Shown: positions 34,579 through 42,239 of the stretch, piece by piece
How positions within the stretch are numbered: position 1 is the stretch's first letter
Layout of the letters: each line of letters begins with the position of its first letter
DNA from: Roseburia sp.
Lineage (GTDB): Bacteria; Bacillota; Clostridia; Christensenellales; Pumilibacteraceae
Direction: 5' to 3'
Assembly (NCBI GenBank): GCA_023665905.1
Contig: JAMPDA010000003.1
Location: forward strand, 37,716 to 101,715
Length of the DNA: 64,000 nucleotides
Program-made: the position numbers and the translations under genes
Notes under the pieces: generated by a model
What the model was told of the DNA's origin: nothing
The model's input: the letters and a program-made list of their open reading frames with translations, nothing else
Databases searched by the model: none

Positions 34579-35222
34579 AGTACGCCCTCCTTTGTATCGT
34601 TTGCCGTCGGTATGCGCCCGAGCGCATACTCGTTCAAAAGATACGCTATTATCTTCGCGTGGTCGAAAGCTATAGAGCCGAGCTCCTCCATCGCGGTGCG
34701 GTCGATATCGACAGAACCGAACGCGTCGCGAGCTATGCGCAGGATAGCCGAAAACCGCGTGCCAAAGCCCGAAAACTCCAGTACTGCGCGCGCACCGCAC
34801 TCTTTATACTCCACGTCGAACCACTTCGCCGCGTCCGCGTCGTCGCCGCCGACGGCGTTCACTTCGCCGCACACACGTCCGCAGTACACCGACGTTATAT
34901 TGCGGCAACGCGGATCGCGCCCTACGGTTGACACGGTAACGAGCTGGCGCAACACCACATCTTTTACGCCCGTTTCTTCAAACAGCTCGCGGTACGCCGC
35001 AGTCTCGCACGTTTCGAACTGCTCGACAAATCCGCCCGGGAACGCCCACTTTCCCAAAAACGGGTGTCCGCCGCGCTTTATCAAAAGTACCTTCGCGCCG
35101 CGCTCCGTCGGCTCGAATAAAACGGCGTCAACGGTAACGGACGGGCGAAAAAATTTTGTTGCGTCATAACTACGCAAAAACTCCTCCTCGGTCTTTCCGT
35201 TTCTATCTCTGCCATTGTCCAC
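34575..35222 (-). CDS. NUDIX hydrolase
   Basis: A 215-residue pyrophosphohydrolase. The Nudix box G-x5-E-x7-REUxEExGU is complete as GGFVEQFE followed by YRELFEETGV near residues 68-90. An N-terminal strand set (SVTVDAVLFEP, KVLLIKRGGHPFLGKWAFPGG) matches the ADP-ribose pyrophosphatase-like group; the C-terminal 60 residues form a helical extension. The substrate cannot be fixed from sequence. The start is GTG at 35222 with AGGGG some ten bases upstream, which is a little far. It is operonic with asparaginase; both lie between inverted copies of the multi-hairpin repeat. Confidence 0.88.
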   Translation of the reverse strand: MDNGRDRNGKTEEEFLRSYDATKFFRPSVTVDAVLFEPTERGAKVLLIKRGGHPFLGKWAFPGGFVEQFETCETAAYRELFEETGVKDVVLRQLVTVSTVGRDPRCRNITSVYCGRVCGEVNAVGGDDADAAKWFDVEYKECGARAVLEFSGFGTRFSAILRIARDAFGSVDIDRTAMEELGSIAFDHAKIIAYLLNEYALGRIPTANDTKEGVL

Positions 35223-35255
35223 GATGTCGCATCCCCTATTGATGTATCTGAATAG

Positions 35256-35284
35256 ATTTTAGCATATCTCCGCAAAAATATCAA
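35256..35284 (-). promoter_or_regulatory. Promoter of the NUDIX-asparaginase operon
   Basis: TTGATA (35279-35284), 17 bases, TAAAAT (35256-35261) on the minus strand, about 34 bases before the GTG start. Confidence 0.75.
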
Positions 35285-35371
35285 GCGTATTTATGCCGAT
35301 ACGGCACATAAATACAGCTCAATCTGTGATTGTGCAAGCAGACAAATTTGCTCCTCGAATAGACACTAAAA

Positions 35372-35597
35372 AATAAATTAGGTATAATACTCCAGGGCGG
35401 TCCCCCGATCCCCCTGGACCCGCACGGTAACCGAATGTTGCACGAAACATTGCTTACGTTCTCGCTTGTAATTGTGCGCAGGCTTGCCCTGGAGCACCCA
35501 ACGGGTGTTCCGCTAGCCACGCGGCGGGGTATTACAACAAATTTGTCGACGTCACATTTTTGCTCCCGCAAGCGGGCAAAAATGTTCCTCGAATAAA
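35372..35597 (+). repeat. Multi-hairpin repeat, copy 3
   Basis: About 225 bases matching copy 1 in the same orientation and copy 2 in reverse, with a slightly different first hairpin (CCAGGG...CCCCCTGG). A fragment of the same end sequence (AAATTTGCTCCTCGAATAG) precedes it at 35342-35365. It fills the gap between the NUDIX promoter and the DUF2442 gene. Confidence 0.9.
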
Positions 35598-35625
35598 TCG
35601 ATATCGTTTTATATTCCTATATACA

Positions 35626-35874
35626 TCACGATATGCCGTACTCCCAAATATCGCGTCTATCGAGATCTATTCGGTCATTCCAAGATATTCCAAACCCACC
35701 TGCATCTACTTTTACAGATTCGAAAAGCGCTCTGTTTTCGAGCGGCTTAAACTCATCAAAGGTTTGCAAATAGCCTGTCAAATCAAGACTTTTGACAGTG
35801 CCATTCTCGAATACCGCCCTGATGGTCAAACCGTCAAGCGGTTCTACTCTTTTAATTTTGGGAACGTTATACAC
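35626..35874 (-). CDS. DUF2442 domain protein
   Basis: An 82-residue protein matching DUF2442: PKIKRVEPLDGLTIRAVFENG at the start (family hallmark of a strand-turn-strand sensing small peptides of unknown role) and ISWNDRIDLDRRDIWEYG at the end. It starts at GTG 35874, with GGAG provided by the last codons of the DUF4160 gene, so the pair is co-translated. DUF2442 and DUF4160 genes are often adjacent, and some authors treat them as a possible toxin-antitoxin pair; this is not proven. Confidence 0.85.
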   Translation of the reverse strand: MYNVPKIKRVEPLDGLTIRAVFENGTVKSLDLTGYLQTFDEFKPLENRALFESVKVDAGGFGISWNDRIDLDRRDIWEYGIS

Positions 35875-35877
35875 AAA

Positions 35878-36132
35878 TTACTCCAACGGTGGGATTGCGG
35901 TAAATACTTGGCTTTCCCATATTCTCAACAAGTCGTCTTGGTATTTTTGAGCCCATTCCAAAACGATAGCAAGCGCTTTTTGCGGTAGATCGCCGACTAT
36001 AACTTTTAGCGTATTAATATCGATCTCCGCCATTTTTTCGCCGTATATGGCATGAAAGTGAGGCGGATTGTGTTCTGCCTTAGTAAAATACATCTTGATA
36101 AGTATTCCGTAAAATCTGCTTATTTCGGGCAT
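35878..36132 (-). CDS. DUF4160 domain protein
   Basis: An 84-residue protein with the DUF4160 signature MPEISRFYGILIKMYF and the metal-binding-like NPPHFHAIYGE motif near residue 25. It is the first gene of a two-gene unit with DUF2442 and has its own consensus promoter and a GGAGG seven bases before the ATG. The unit lies between a multi-hairpin repeat and a large palindrome, the kind of setting in which mobile two-gene cassettes are found. Confidence 0.88.
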   Translation of the reverse strand: MPEISRFYGILIKMYFTKAEHNPPHFHAIYGEKMAEIDINTLKVIVGDLPQKALAIVLEWAQKYQDDLLRIWESQVFTAIPPLE

Positions 36133-36153
36133 TTCAACCTCCGTATACGTTAT

Positions 36154-36182
36154 ATTATATCAATAACCGCGATATTTGTCAA
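36154..36182 (-). promoter_or_regulatory. Promoter of the DUF4160-DUF2442 pair
   Basis: TTGACA (36177-36182), 17 bases, TATAAT (36154-36159) on the minus strand, 22 bases before the start codon. Confidence 0.88.
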
Positions 36183-36198
36183 TATCGATTTACAGTCT

Positions 36199-36232
36199 TT
36201 TATTCGAGGAGCAAATTTGCTTCTCGAATAAA
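36199..36232. repeat. 34-base near-perfect palindrome related to the repeat ends
   Basis: Sixteen of seventeen pairs match around the centre at 36215/36216. Its outer part TTATTCGAG and inner AGCAAATTTGCT repeat the terminal motif of the multi-hairpin repeats, so it may be two fused repeat ends. Confidence 0.75.
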
Positions 36233-36240
36233 AAGCCCAC

Positions 36241-36269
36241 AAAAAAGCGGACGAGGATCGCCCGTCCGC
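36241..36269 (-). terminator. Terminator of the 190-residue protein gene
   Basis: GCGGACG (36247-36253) and CGTCCGC (36263-36269); on the minus strand the stem is followed by six T residues. Confidence 0.88.
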
Positions 36270-36284
36270 TGCGCGCATTTAAAT

Positions 36285-36857
36285 TCAAGTGAGTTTTTCT
36301 ATGAGCGACAGGAACTTGCCCACTCGCCCTTCGTCCATAGCGGCGATGTATTCCGTAAGCCGCGTAAAGTTATCCGTCTTGTCCTTTCTCGCGTACGGGT
36401 CCCAATACTCCACGCCGCGCGCCGACATATCGGACATTATGCTTTCCACGAGCGGTCTGTGCGAGCGCAATACGGAGCGATATTTGTTTTGATATCTCAG
36501 CGCCGTTTTTGCGTCGCCGTTAGCCATTTCGGAAATAGCCGCCCTTACGCTTTTGCCGCCGCCCTTAGCGATAAGCACATTTTCCACGAGCCGAACTATC
36601 TCGCCGTCCGTAAACGGCACAAACCCGTCGCGCTTGACGTCCGCCGTCTTTATGCCCAATCTTTCCGCTATCTCCGGAACGAGCTCGAAGGTCTTAGCCT
36701 GACTGTAATAATAATTGCGCACCGAATTGACGGAACGCGAAGTCTTTTTTGCCACGGTCCGAAACACGACAGACAGGCTGTCGCCCTTGGCGCGCGCCGC
36801 CGCGCAAAGCTCAAACAGCTCGCGCGTCTGCTTGACCGTCCAATTAGTGTTATTCAT
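36285..36857 (-). CDS. Putative DNA-binding protein with SANT/Myb-like N-terminus
   Basis: A 190-residue mostly helical protein. The N-terminal 60 residues (NWTVKQTRELFELC, then SVNSVRNYYYSQ) resemble a SANT/Myb-like or RsfA-like DNA-binding module in which a tryptophan-started helix is followed by a helix with an SVRNYYY-type recognition segment. A second part (DGFVPFTDGEIVRLVENVL) looks like a repeat of the same start. The remainder is unassigned. The start at ATG 36857 has GGGAGG eight bases upstream. It is divergent from the 180-residue protein and has its own terminator. The function as a regulator is inference from fold-like features. Confidence 0.7.
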   Translation of the reverse strand: MNNTNWTVKQTRELFELCAAARAKGDSLSVVFRTVAKKTSRSVNSVRNYYYSQAKTFELVPEIAERLGIKTADVKRDGFVPFTDGEIVRLVENVLIAKGGGKSVRAAISEMANGDAKTALRYQNKYRSVLRSHRPLVESIMSDMSARGVEYWDPYARKDKTDNFTRLTEYIAAMDEGRVGKFLSLIEKLT

Positions 36858-36938
36858 ATTCTTCCTCCCGTGCAAGATGATAGACATTACGGGCGGAAAA
36901 TATACATACGCGCGCGTCGAAAATCATAAAAATAGCGT

Positions 36939-37481
36939 ATGGAACTGCATATAAACAGCGAATTCGAATGTGTGTACTACATCAACGGCGAGTTTTACGA
37001 GCGCGCCGACAGCCTAACTATGTCCGAGTACGACGTGGTGTACGTGACGGTGTTTCCGCTCAAGGCGACGCTGTTGCCGTACACCGTCAAGCTGAGCGGC
37101 GCAAAAAACATCTCCGACGAGCTCGCGAGCGGCATACGCCTCGACCCCGACCATTATCTATTACTGCTCGCGCCGAGATACATGATAGTTTACGGCAATA
37201 CGAAAAACGCGCTGCCGGCGCCCAAAAGCCCGATAGCGCGACTGTTTTCACTTGTAAAGACGGGCGACGTCACCGCCGCGTATTCCATGCTGACGGAAAA
37301 ACTGCGCTCGTCGATAGACAAAAACGATTTGTGCTCGTTCTTCGACGGCTTCGAGCGCATAGCGGAGTGCACCTGGGAGCACGGCAGTAAATTCTATCTT
37401 ATAGATAAAAACTGCGTCGCAAAGCTCCACTCGTACTCGCTCAAGGACGGATTTATAGACGATATCGTGGAGCCGGACTGA
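36939..37481 (+). CDS. Hypothetical protein, 180 residues
   Basis: A soluble-looking protein with no signal peptide. The first half is beta-rich (ECVYYINGEFYERAD, YDVVYVTVFPLKATLLPYTVKL); the second half is helical (SPIARLFSLVKTGDVTAAYSML). I do not recognise a family. No Shine-Dalgarno sequence is seen before the ATG, and an A/T-rich segment (CATAAAAATAGCGT) directly precedes it, so it may be leaderless like several genes here. It is divergent from the SANT-like gene and convergent, five bases apart, with the zinc protease gene. Confidence 0.65.
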   Translation: MELHINSEFECVYYINGEFYERADSLTMSEYDVVYVTVFPLKATLLPYTVKLSGAKNISDELASGIRLDPDHYLLLLAPRYMIVYGNTKNALPAPKSPIARLFSLVKTGDVTAAYSMLTEKLRSSIDKNDLCSFFDGFERIAECTWEHGSKFYLIDKNCVAKLHSYSLKDGFIDDIVEPD

Positions 37482-37486
37482 AAAAA

Positions 37487-38218
37487 CTAATCCCGCTTCC
37501 TGCCCATAAGAAGGAGCGCGAACAGTCGCAAAAATTGCAGCGCAGTCATCATGAACGAAGCGACATACGTCATCGCCGCCGCCGTGAGCACTTTTCTGAC
37601 GCCGACGGCTTCTTCCGGCATGAGTTTTGTCTTTAAATACTTGTACGCCCTGCGGCTCGCATCGAACTCGGTGGGGAGCGTCACGAGCGCAAACAGCAGC
37701 GACAGTCCCATTACGATTATGCCCGCGATTATGAATATCCTGCCGATATCGGTGTACGGCGACGCAAACCCGAGCACGAAGCCGATAATGAATATCGGCC
37801 ACATCAGCGTGCTTGCGAAGTTCACTACGGGAACGAGCGCAAGCCGCGCCGCCGAAAAGAAGTATTTTTTATCGTGCTGAACGGCGTGACCGGCTTCGTG
37901 GCATGCCACGCCTATCGCGCCTATCGACGACGAGTTGCGCACCGAATCGGACAGCGATATCGTTTTTGTGCGCGGATTGAAGTTGTCGGTCAGCGAGCCG
38001 CGCACCGCCGCAAAGCGTATGCCCGAAACGTCCGACGCTTCCAAAAAACTGCGCACATACCCTTGCGCGGATATCCCCGACGCGCACGGCACTGCGTTGT
38101 ATCGCGAAAACACAGTATGCACGCGTATCTGCGTTATTATGCCGAAAATGAATATCGGCACGATCAAGATTATCGAAATGAGATACAGCAAGTATGCCGG
38201 ATCGTCGAATAGCGACAT
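37487..38218 (-). CDS. Neutral zinc metallopeptidase, YugP family
   Basis: A 243-residue membrane protease. One helix near the N-terminus (about residues 9-32) is followed by a domain with the zinc motif ACHEAGHAVQH near residue 107 and then two or three helices; TEFDASRRA holds the likely third ligand Glu/Asp. Family members (YugP, DUF2324-type) are common in Bacillota and their substrates are not settled. The start at ATG 38218 is chosen because GGGAGG lies five to six bases upstream; a GTG two codons earlier overlaps that site. It has its own promoter. Confidence 0.88.
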   Translation of the reverse strand: MSLFDDPAYLLYLISIILIVPIFIFGIITQIRVHTVFSRYNAVPCASGISAQGYVRSFLEASDVSGIRFAAVRGSLTDNFNPRTKTISLSDSVRNSSSIGAIGVACHEAGHAVQHDKKYFFSAARLALVPVVNFASTLMWPIFIIGFVLGFASPYTDIGRIFIIAGIIVMGLSLLFALVTLPTEFDASRRAYKYLKTKLMPEEAVGVRKVLTAAAMTYVASFMMTALQFLRLFALLLMGRKRD

Positions 38219-38254
38219 GTCCACCTCCCGTCCGCATGAGCGACCGTTACAGTA

Positions 38255-38283
38255 ATTATATCACTTACACGGCGCAAAGTAAA
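38255..38283 (-). promoter_or_regulatory. Promoter of the YugP-type protease gene
   Basis: TTTACT (38278-38283), 17 bases, TATAAT (38255-38260) on the minus strand, 36 bases before the start. Confidence 0.7.
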
Positions 38284-38312
38284 GCCCATAATTAATTATA
38301 TCGAAAACAGTT

Positions 38313-39404
38313 TCAATTATAATCACGACTGTTAAAAGCTTTTTCGATAACGCCGCCGCCGAGACAGCGCTCGCCCACATATACTACGGCGTACTGCCCG
38401 GGCGTAACGGCGCGCTGCGGCTCGTCGAAGCTCAGTTCGAACTCGCCGTTATCGGAAAGCTGTAGCCGCGCTTTTTGATCGGGCTGGCGATAGCGCGTCT
38501 TTGCCGTGCACTCGAGCGTTTTCGGCATATCGAACGCGCCGATAATATTAAATCCGCTGCCGACGAGCCTGTCCGTATACAGCGCGGACTCGTCGCCGCA
38601 CGACACAATGAGGCTGTTGCTGTGCAGGTCTTTATCGAGAACGAACCACCTGCCCGTTTCGCCGTGCACGCCGCCTATGCCGAGCCCGCGGCGCTGCCCG
38701 AGCGTGTAATACATAAGCCCGTCGTGCCTGCCGACCACATTGCCGCTTACATCTACTATATCGCCCGCCTGCGCCGGAAGATAGGTCGAAAGGAATTTTT
38801 TGAACTTGCGCTCGCCTATAAAGCACACGCCCGTGCTGTCCTTCTTTTCGGCGACGGAAAGCCCGAGCTCGCGCGCCGTCTCTCGCACTTGCGGCTTAAT
38901 CATGTCGCCGAGCGGAAATATCACGTTATTAAGCTGTTCGGTCTTAACCTGATTTAAAAAGTAAGTCTGGTCCTTATTGCCGTCGGCGGCGCGAAGCAGC
39001 ATGTCGCCCGAACTGCGGCAATAGTGTCCCGTTGCGATGTAGTCCGCGCCGAGTTCCATGCAGTAGTCGCGGAAAACGCCGAACTTGACGACGCGGTTGC
39101 ACAGCACGTCGGGATTGGGCGTGCGATATGCGCGATACTCGCGCAGAAAATACTCGAATACGCCCTCGGCGTATTCCTTGGCAAAATTGACTGAATAGCA
39201 GTCTATCCCTATTTTTTCGCACACGCGCCGAACATCGCGCCAATCGGAAGCGGAATTGCACTCATCGCTCTCCTCCTCCCAGTTGTGCATAAATAAACCC
39301 GTCACGGCGTACCCGTCGCGCTTTAACAGCCATGCCGCGACGGCGGAATCGACTCCGCCCGACATGCCGACTATGACTTTCTTTTGTGTTTGAGGCCCTG
39401 CCAT
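38313..39404 (-). CDS. mnmA: tRNA 2-thiouridylase
   Basis: MnmA inserts sulfur at position 2 of the wobble uridine in tRNAs for Lys, Glu and Gln. The 363-residue protein has the PP-loop GMSGGVDSAVA at residue 13, the GLFMHNWEEE substrate-specificity block, a catalytic Cys in NPDVLCNRVVKF near residue 103 and the second Cys in STGVCFIGERKF near residue 200. The start has AGGTG five bases upstream and lies seven bases after the stop of the cation transporter gene, with which it is probably cotranscribed. Confidence 0.96.
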   Translation of the reverse strand: MAGPQTQKKVIVGMSGGVDSAVAAWLLKRDGYAVTGLFMHNWEEESDECNSASDWRDVRRVCEKIGIDCYSVNFAKEYAEGVFEYFLREYRAYRTPNPDVLCNRVVKFGVFRDYCMELGADYIATGHYCRSSGDMLLRAADGNKDQTYFLNQVKTEQLNNVIFPLGDMIKPQVRETARELGLSVAEKKDSTGVCFIGERKFKKFLSTYLPAQAGDIVDVSGNVVGRHDGLMYYTLGQRRGLGIGGVHGETGRWFVLDKDLHSNSLIVSCGDESALYTDRLVGSGFNIIGAFDMPKTLECTAKTRYRQPDQKARLQLSDNGEFELSFDEPQRAVTPGQYAVVYVGERCLGGGVIEKAFNSRDYN

Positions 39405-39411
39405 ATCGCAC

Positions 39412-40497
39412 CTAAATGTAATCGACGTGTATGTCGGTCGAGTACGGAATGACCTCGCCGACCTTTTCTTCCACGCGTGCTTTTAAGTCGCTCTCGGACG
39501 CCTTGACGTCGGAAAGCTCTATATCCAGCTCCACGCAATGCGTTTCGTCGTTGATGGAATAATCGTGCGCCGTCGCGCCGATCTCCCGCAACGCGCCGTC
39601 AACGCGCCTGCGGATCTCCTCAAGCCGTGTGTCCGTTATTTCGGGATCGGCGTGCAGGCACAGCTTTACGCCCGTTTCCTCGAACACCGCGCGCTCCAGC
39701 CTGTCGCACTCGGCATGGACATCGGTAAACTTCATGTCGGAAGGGAAAACCGCGTCCGCTTCGGCTATCTTATGCGTCGTGCCGTAGTCGTTTATAACGA
39801 GATCGTGCACCGATATCACCTGCGGCGCCGCCGTCAAAATTTTTTCGACGCGCGCCACAAGCTCGGGGTCGGGCCGCGCGCCGAGCAATCGGTTTATCGT
39901 TTCGCGCAGTATGCGCACCGCAAAAACAAGTATGACCGCCGCCACCGCGAGCGAAACATATCCGTCGATATGCGCCGAAGTGCAGCTTTCCGCAAGCGCG
40001 CAAGCGAGGACGACGCTCGTCACTATCGCGTCGGACACCGAATCTACCATGGCGGCTTTGACCGTGCCCGAGCCGTTCCTTTTACTGCGCACGCCGTAAA
40101 ACACCGCCATAAAAGTCTTGACAGCTATCGAGCAGCCGAGCGTTATCCACACCGCCGCGCCGAACGCGACATCGACGGGCGCTATTATGCGCTCGACGCC
40201 GTTTATGAACACCTCGACGCCCACCGCGGCTATGACCGCGCCGAGGATAAAAGTCGCGATATATTCGTAACGCCCGTGCCCGAACGGGTGCTCGCGGTCG
40301 GCGGCGCGCGCGGACGCCCACACGGCTGCCACCGTCACCACGGAAACGACCGCGTCGGAAAGGTTATTCACCGCGTCGGACGATATCGACACGGAATCGG
40401 ACAGTATGCCGACTACGAGTTTCGCTATCCCGAGCGCGATATTGAGCGCAAGTCCGACCGCCAACGTCGCGACGGCATTTTTTGTGCGTTTATCCAT
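39412..40497 (-). CDS. Cation diffusion facilitator family transporter
   Basis: A 361-residue metal/proton antiporter that exports divalent cations such as zinc, iron or manganese. There are six membrane helices in the first 210 residues. The metal-site motifs SSDAVNNLSDAV near residue 40 and HPFGHGRYEYIATF near residue 70, and the later MVDSVSDAIVT near residue 155, match CDF proteins. The cytoplasmic C-terminal domain is about 80 residues longer than the minimal family and appears to contain two ferredoxin-like halves. GAGGGG lies just before the ATG. The metal preference cannot be told. Confidence 0.94.
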   Translation of the reverse strand: MDKRTKNAVATLAVGLALNIALGIAKLVVGILSDSVSISSDAVNNLSDAVVSVVTVAAVWASARAADREHPFGHGRYEYIATFILGAVIAAVGVEVFINGVERIIAPVDVAFGAAVWITLGCSIAVKTFMAVFYGVRSKRNGSGTVKAAMVDSVSDAIVTSVVLACALAESCTSAHIDGYVSLAVAAVILVFAVRILRETINRLLGARPDPELVARVEKILTAAPQVISVHDLVINDYGTTHKIAEADAVFPSDMKFTDVHAECDRLERAVFEETGVKLCLHADPEITDTRLEEIRRRVDGALREIGATAHDYSINDETHCVELDIELSDVKASESDLKARVEEKVGEVIPYSTDIHVDYI

Positions 40498-40593
40498 ATC
40501 CCCTCAACGGTTTTTACCGTAGTTATGCGTCGAGTTCGGCATTTGCCACAGTCACTGGAACGGACGGCAAACGCTCTGAAAATCCGAGATAAT

Positions 40594-40619
40594 TCAAAAG
40601 CGGTTGCATCGACAACCGC
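40594..40619 (-). terminator. Terminator of the acidic-tail membrane protein gene
   Basis: GCGGTTG (40600-40606) and CAACCGC (40613-40619), followed by TTTTG on the minus strand. Confidence 0.75.
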
Positions 40620-40650
40620 AGTTGAGTAAAATGATTAGTTTATCGAAAGA

Positions 40651-41103
40651 CTATTCCGCAGCTTTTTCGTCATCGGCTTGCTCGTCTTCGGCTGCCGCGT
40701 CGGGTTTTTCGTCCGCTTCCGCGTCGGACTGTTTGTCTATATCCGCGTCGGGTTTTTCTTCGGCTTTATCGGCGCCGTCTGCAATGTCTGCGCTTGCGTC
40801 GTTCGCCTCAGGCTCTGTCTCCTCGCCGTTCGGCTTTTCTTCTTCCGTCGGCGCTTGCCCATCAACGCCCGTCTTTTCGGGCGCTTTGCCGATATGCTTG
40901 TCCGGATGCATGTAGTAATAGACCAAAAACACGCCGCTTCCGATAAAGAACACGAGCATGATCAACAGATTCCACAGCACATATTCCCTTTTGGAAACGT
41001 CGAAGTACGCGAGCTTCAGCAAGCAAAACAGCGCTATCGCATACTGCACGGCAACGAGGGCTATCAGAGTGATCTCGATACTTTTTTGTAAGCTCAAAAA
41101 CAT
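40651..41103 (-). CDS. Two-helix membrane protein with acidic tail (leaderless)
   Basis: A 150-residue protein with two membrane helices (about residues 9-31 and 40-64) and a long, very acidic, low-complexity C-terminal tail (Asp, Glu, Ala, Lys repeats) from residue 75 on. The helix pair faintly resembles the N-terminal domain of cardiolipin synthases (PLDc_N), but no catalytic domain follows. The promoter TTGACA-17-TATAAT ends exactly six bases before the ATG, so the transcript has no leader and no ribosome binding site. The function is unknown. Confidence 0.72.
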   Translation of the reverse strand: MFLSLQKSIEITLIALVAVQYAIALFCLLKLAYFDVSKREYVLWNLLIMLVFFIGSGVFLVYYYMHPDKHIGKAPEKTGVDGQAPTEEEKPNGEETEPEANDASADIADGADKAEEKPDADIDKQSDAEADEKPDAAAEDEQADDEKAAE

Positions 41104-41109
41104 AATTGA

Positions 41110-41138
41110 ATTATACCGCTATTTACTACGCATGTCAA
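41110..41138 (-). promoter_or_regulatory. Consensus promoter giving a leaderless mRNA
   Basis: TTGACA (41133-41138), 17 bases, TATAAT (41110-41115), then TCAATT and the ATG at 41103. Confidence 0.9.
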
Positions 41139-41203
41139 GCGATTGAGAAAAAGTCGCCGCGTTTAAATCTACACCATAAAACGATCCGATTATTTTAGGA
41201 AAA

Positions 41204-41314
41204 GTGTACTTTTACTACAACGCTGTTTTTAGTTGTTTTTTGCTTAAAAACACCGTAAACATTATAGCATATCGCCGCAATTTAATCAAGTAAACCAACG
41301 TAGTAAAAGTACAC
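41204..41314. promoter_or_regulatory. 15-bp perfect inverted repeats upstream of the Ig-like lipoprotein gene
   Basis: GTGTACTTTTACTAC (41204-41218) recurs as its reverse complement at 41300-41314, enclosing 81 AT-rich bases. A possible promoter TTGCTT-17-TATAGC (41240-41268) lies between the arms, so they could be operator sites that loop, or the ends of a tiny element. Confidence 0.55.
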
Positions 41315-41341
41315 ATTAACTACAACGAAAAGGAGACGAAA

Positions 41342-42217
41342 ATGAAAAGAAAACTCTTACTTGCGCTCACGGTTGTTGCTTGTGCGCTCTGCTGTGCGTT
41401 ATGCCTTACGGCATGCAACGGCGGCAGCGACACGGTAGCTGTTGAAAGCGTAACACTCAGCCAAACAACGCTCACGCTCGAGATCGACGGCACGGAAACA
41501 TTGACGGCAACTGTTGCGCCCGATAACGCGACCGATAAAACCGTCACTTGGTCGTCGTCAGCGCCTACTGTTGCGACCGTTGACAACGCAGGCAAAGTCA
41601 CTGCAAAAGCGGAAGGCACTGCAACGATCACGGCGACGACGGCAAACGACAAAACCGCGACTTGCGCCGTTACGGTCAACGCGCCTTCATATGAGGTCAC
41701 TGCCGCCGAGTGGACGCAAATTTTTAATACCGTATCCAATTATACGTTTGAAACACCGGTAAGCAGTACCCGCACGCTCACGATCAAAATAGACGGGGAT
41801 AAGCGTTCGATATACGGCGGACGCGCGGACGGCAGCGGTCAAGACGTGATAATTTATGAGGATATCTATGTCAAGGACGGCGAAAATTATTATCTGTATA
41901 CGTTAGGCGGTGCGACCTGCACGAGATCGGCTTTGCAGGAAGACGATTATCTCGACTCCACTCAGGGTTACGCGCAGATCTTGAAGAATTTTAAAGACGA
42001 TCACGGGCTGTTTACTTATGCCGACGGCAAATACACCGCCGCGTCTATCGACAAAACATCAACAATGGGCGGCGTTATTACAAATGCCGAAGTTACTTTT
42101 AAAAACGGGGATTTGACCGGCTTAACGTTTTATGTCGGCGCTATAAAAAACGAATTTAAGGACATCGGCACGACTACCGTAACTCCGCCCACCGTATTCA
42201 CCGAAAGCAATAGTTAG
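41342..42217 (+). CDS. Lipoprotein with bacterial Ig-like (Big2) domain
   Basis: A 291-residue exported protein. The signal peptide ends in LCLTAC, so Cys26 should be lipidated. Residues about 32-118 form one Big2-type Ig-like domain: VAVESVTLSQTTLTLEIDG, then TLTATVAPDNATDKTVTWSS and GKVTAKAEGTATITATT are the classic strand motifs. The C-terminal 170 residues are a separate beta-rich domain with no family I recognise. A good GGAG lies nine bases before the ATG. A surface or adhesion role is likely from the Ig-like domain but not shown. Confidence 0.88.
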   Translation: MKRKLLLALTVVACALCCALCLTACNGGSDTVAVESVTLSQTTLTLEIDGTETLTATVAPDNATDKTVTWSSSAPTVATVDNAGKVTAKAEGTATITATTANDKTATCAVTVNAPSYEVTAAEWTQIFNTVSNYTFETPVSSTRTLTIKIDGDKRSIYGGRADGSGQDVIIYEDIYVKDGENYYLYTLGGATCTRSALQEDDYLDSTQGYAQILKNFKDDHGLFTYADGKYTAASIDKTSTMGGVITNAEVTFKNGDLTGLTFYVGAIKNEFKDIGTTTVTPPTVFTESNS

Positions 42218-42239
42218 TAAAAAGCGGACCGCTTCACTC

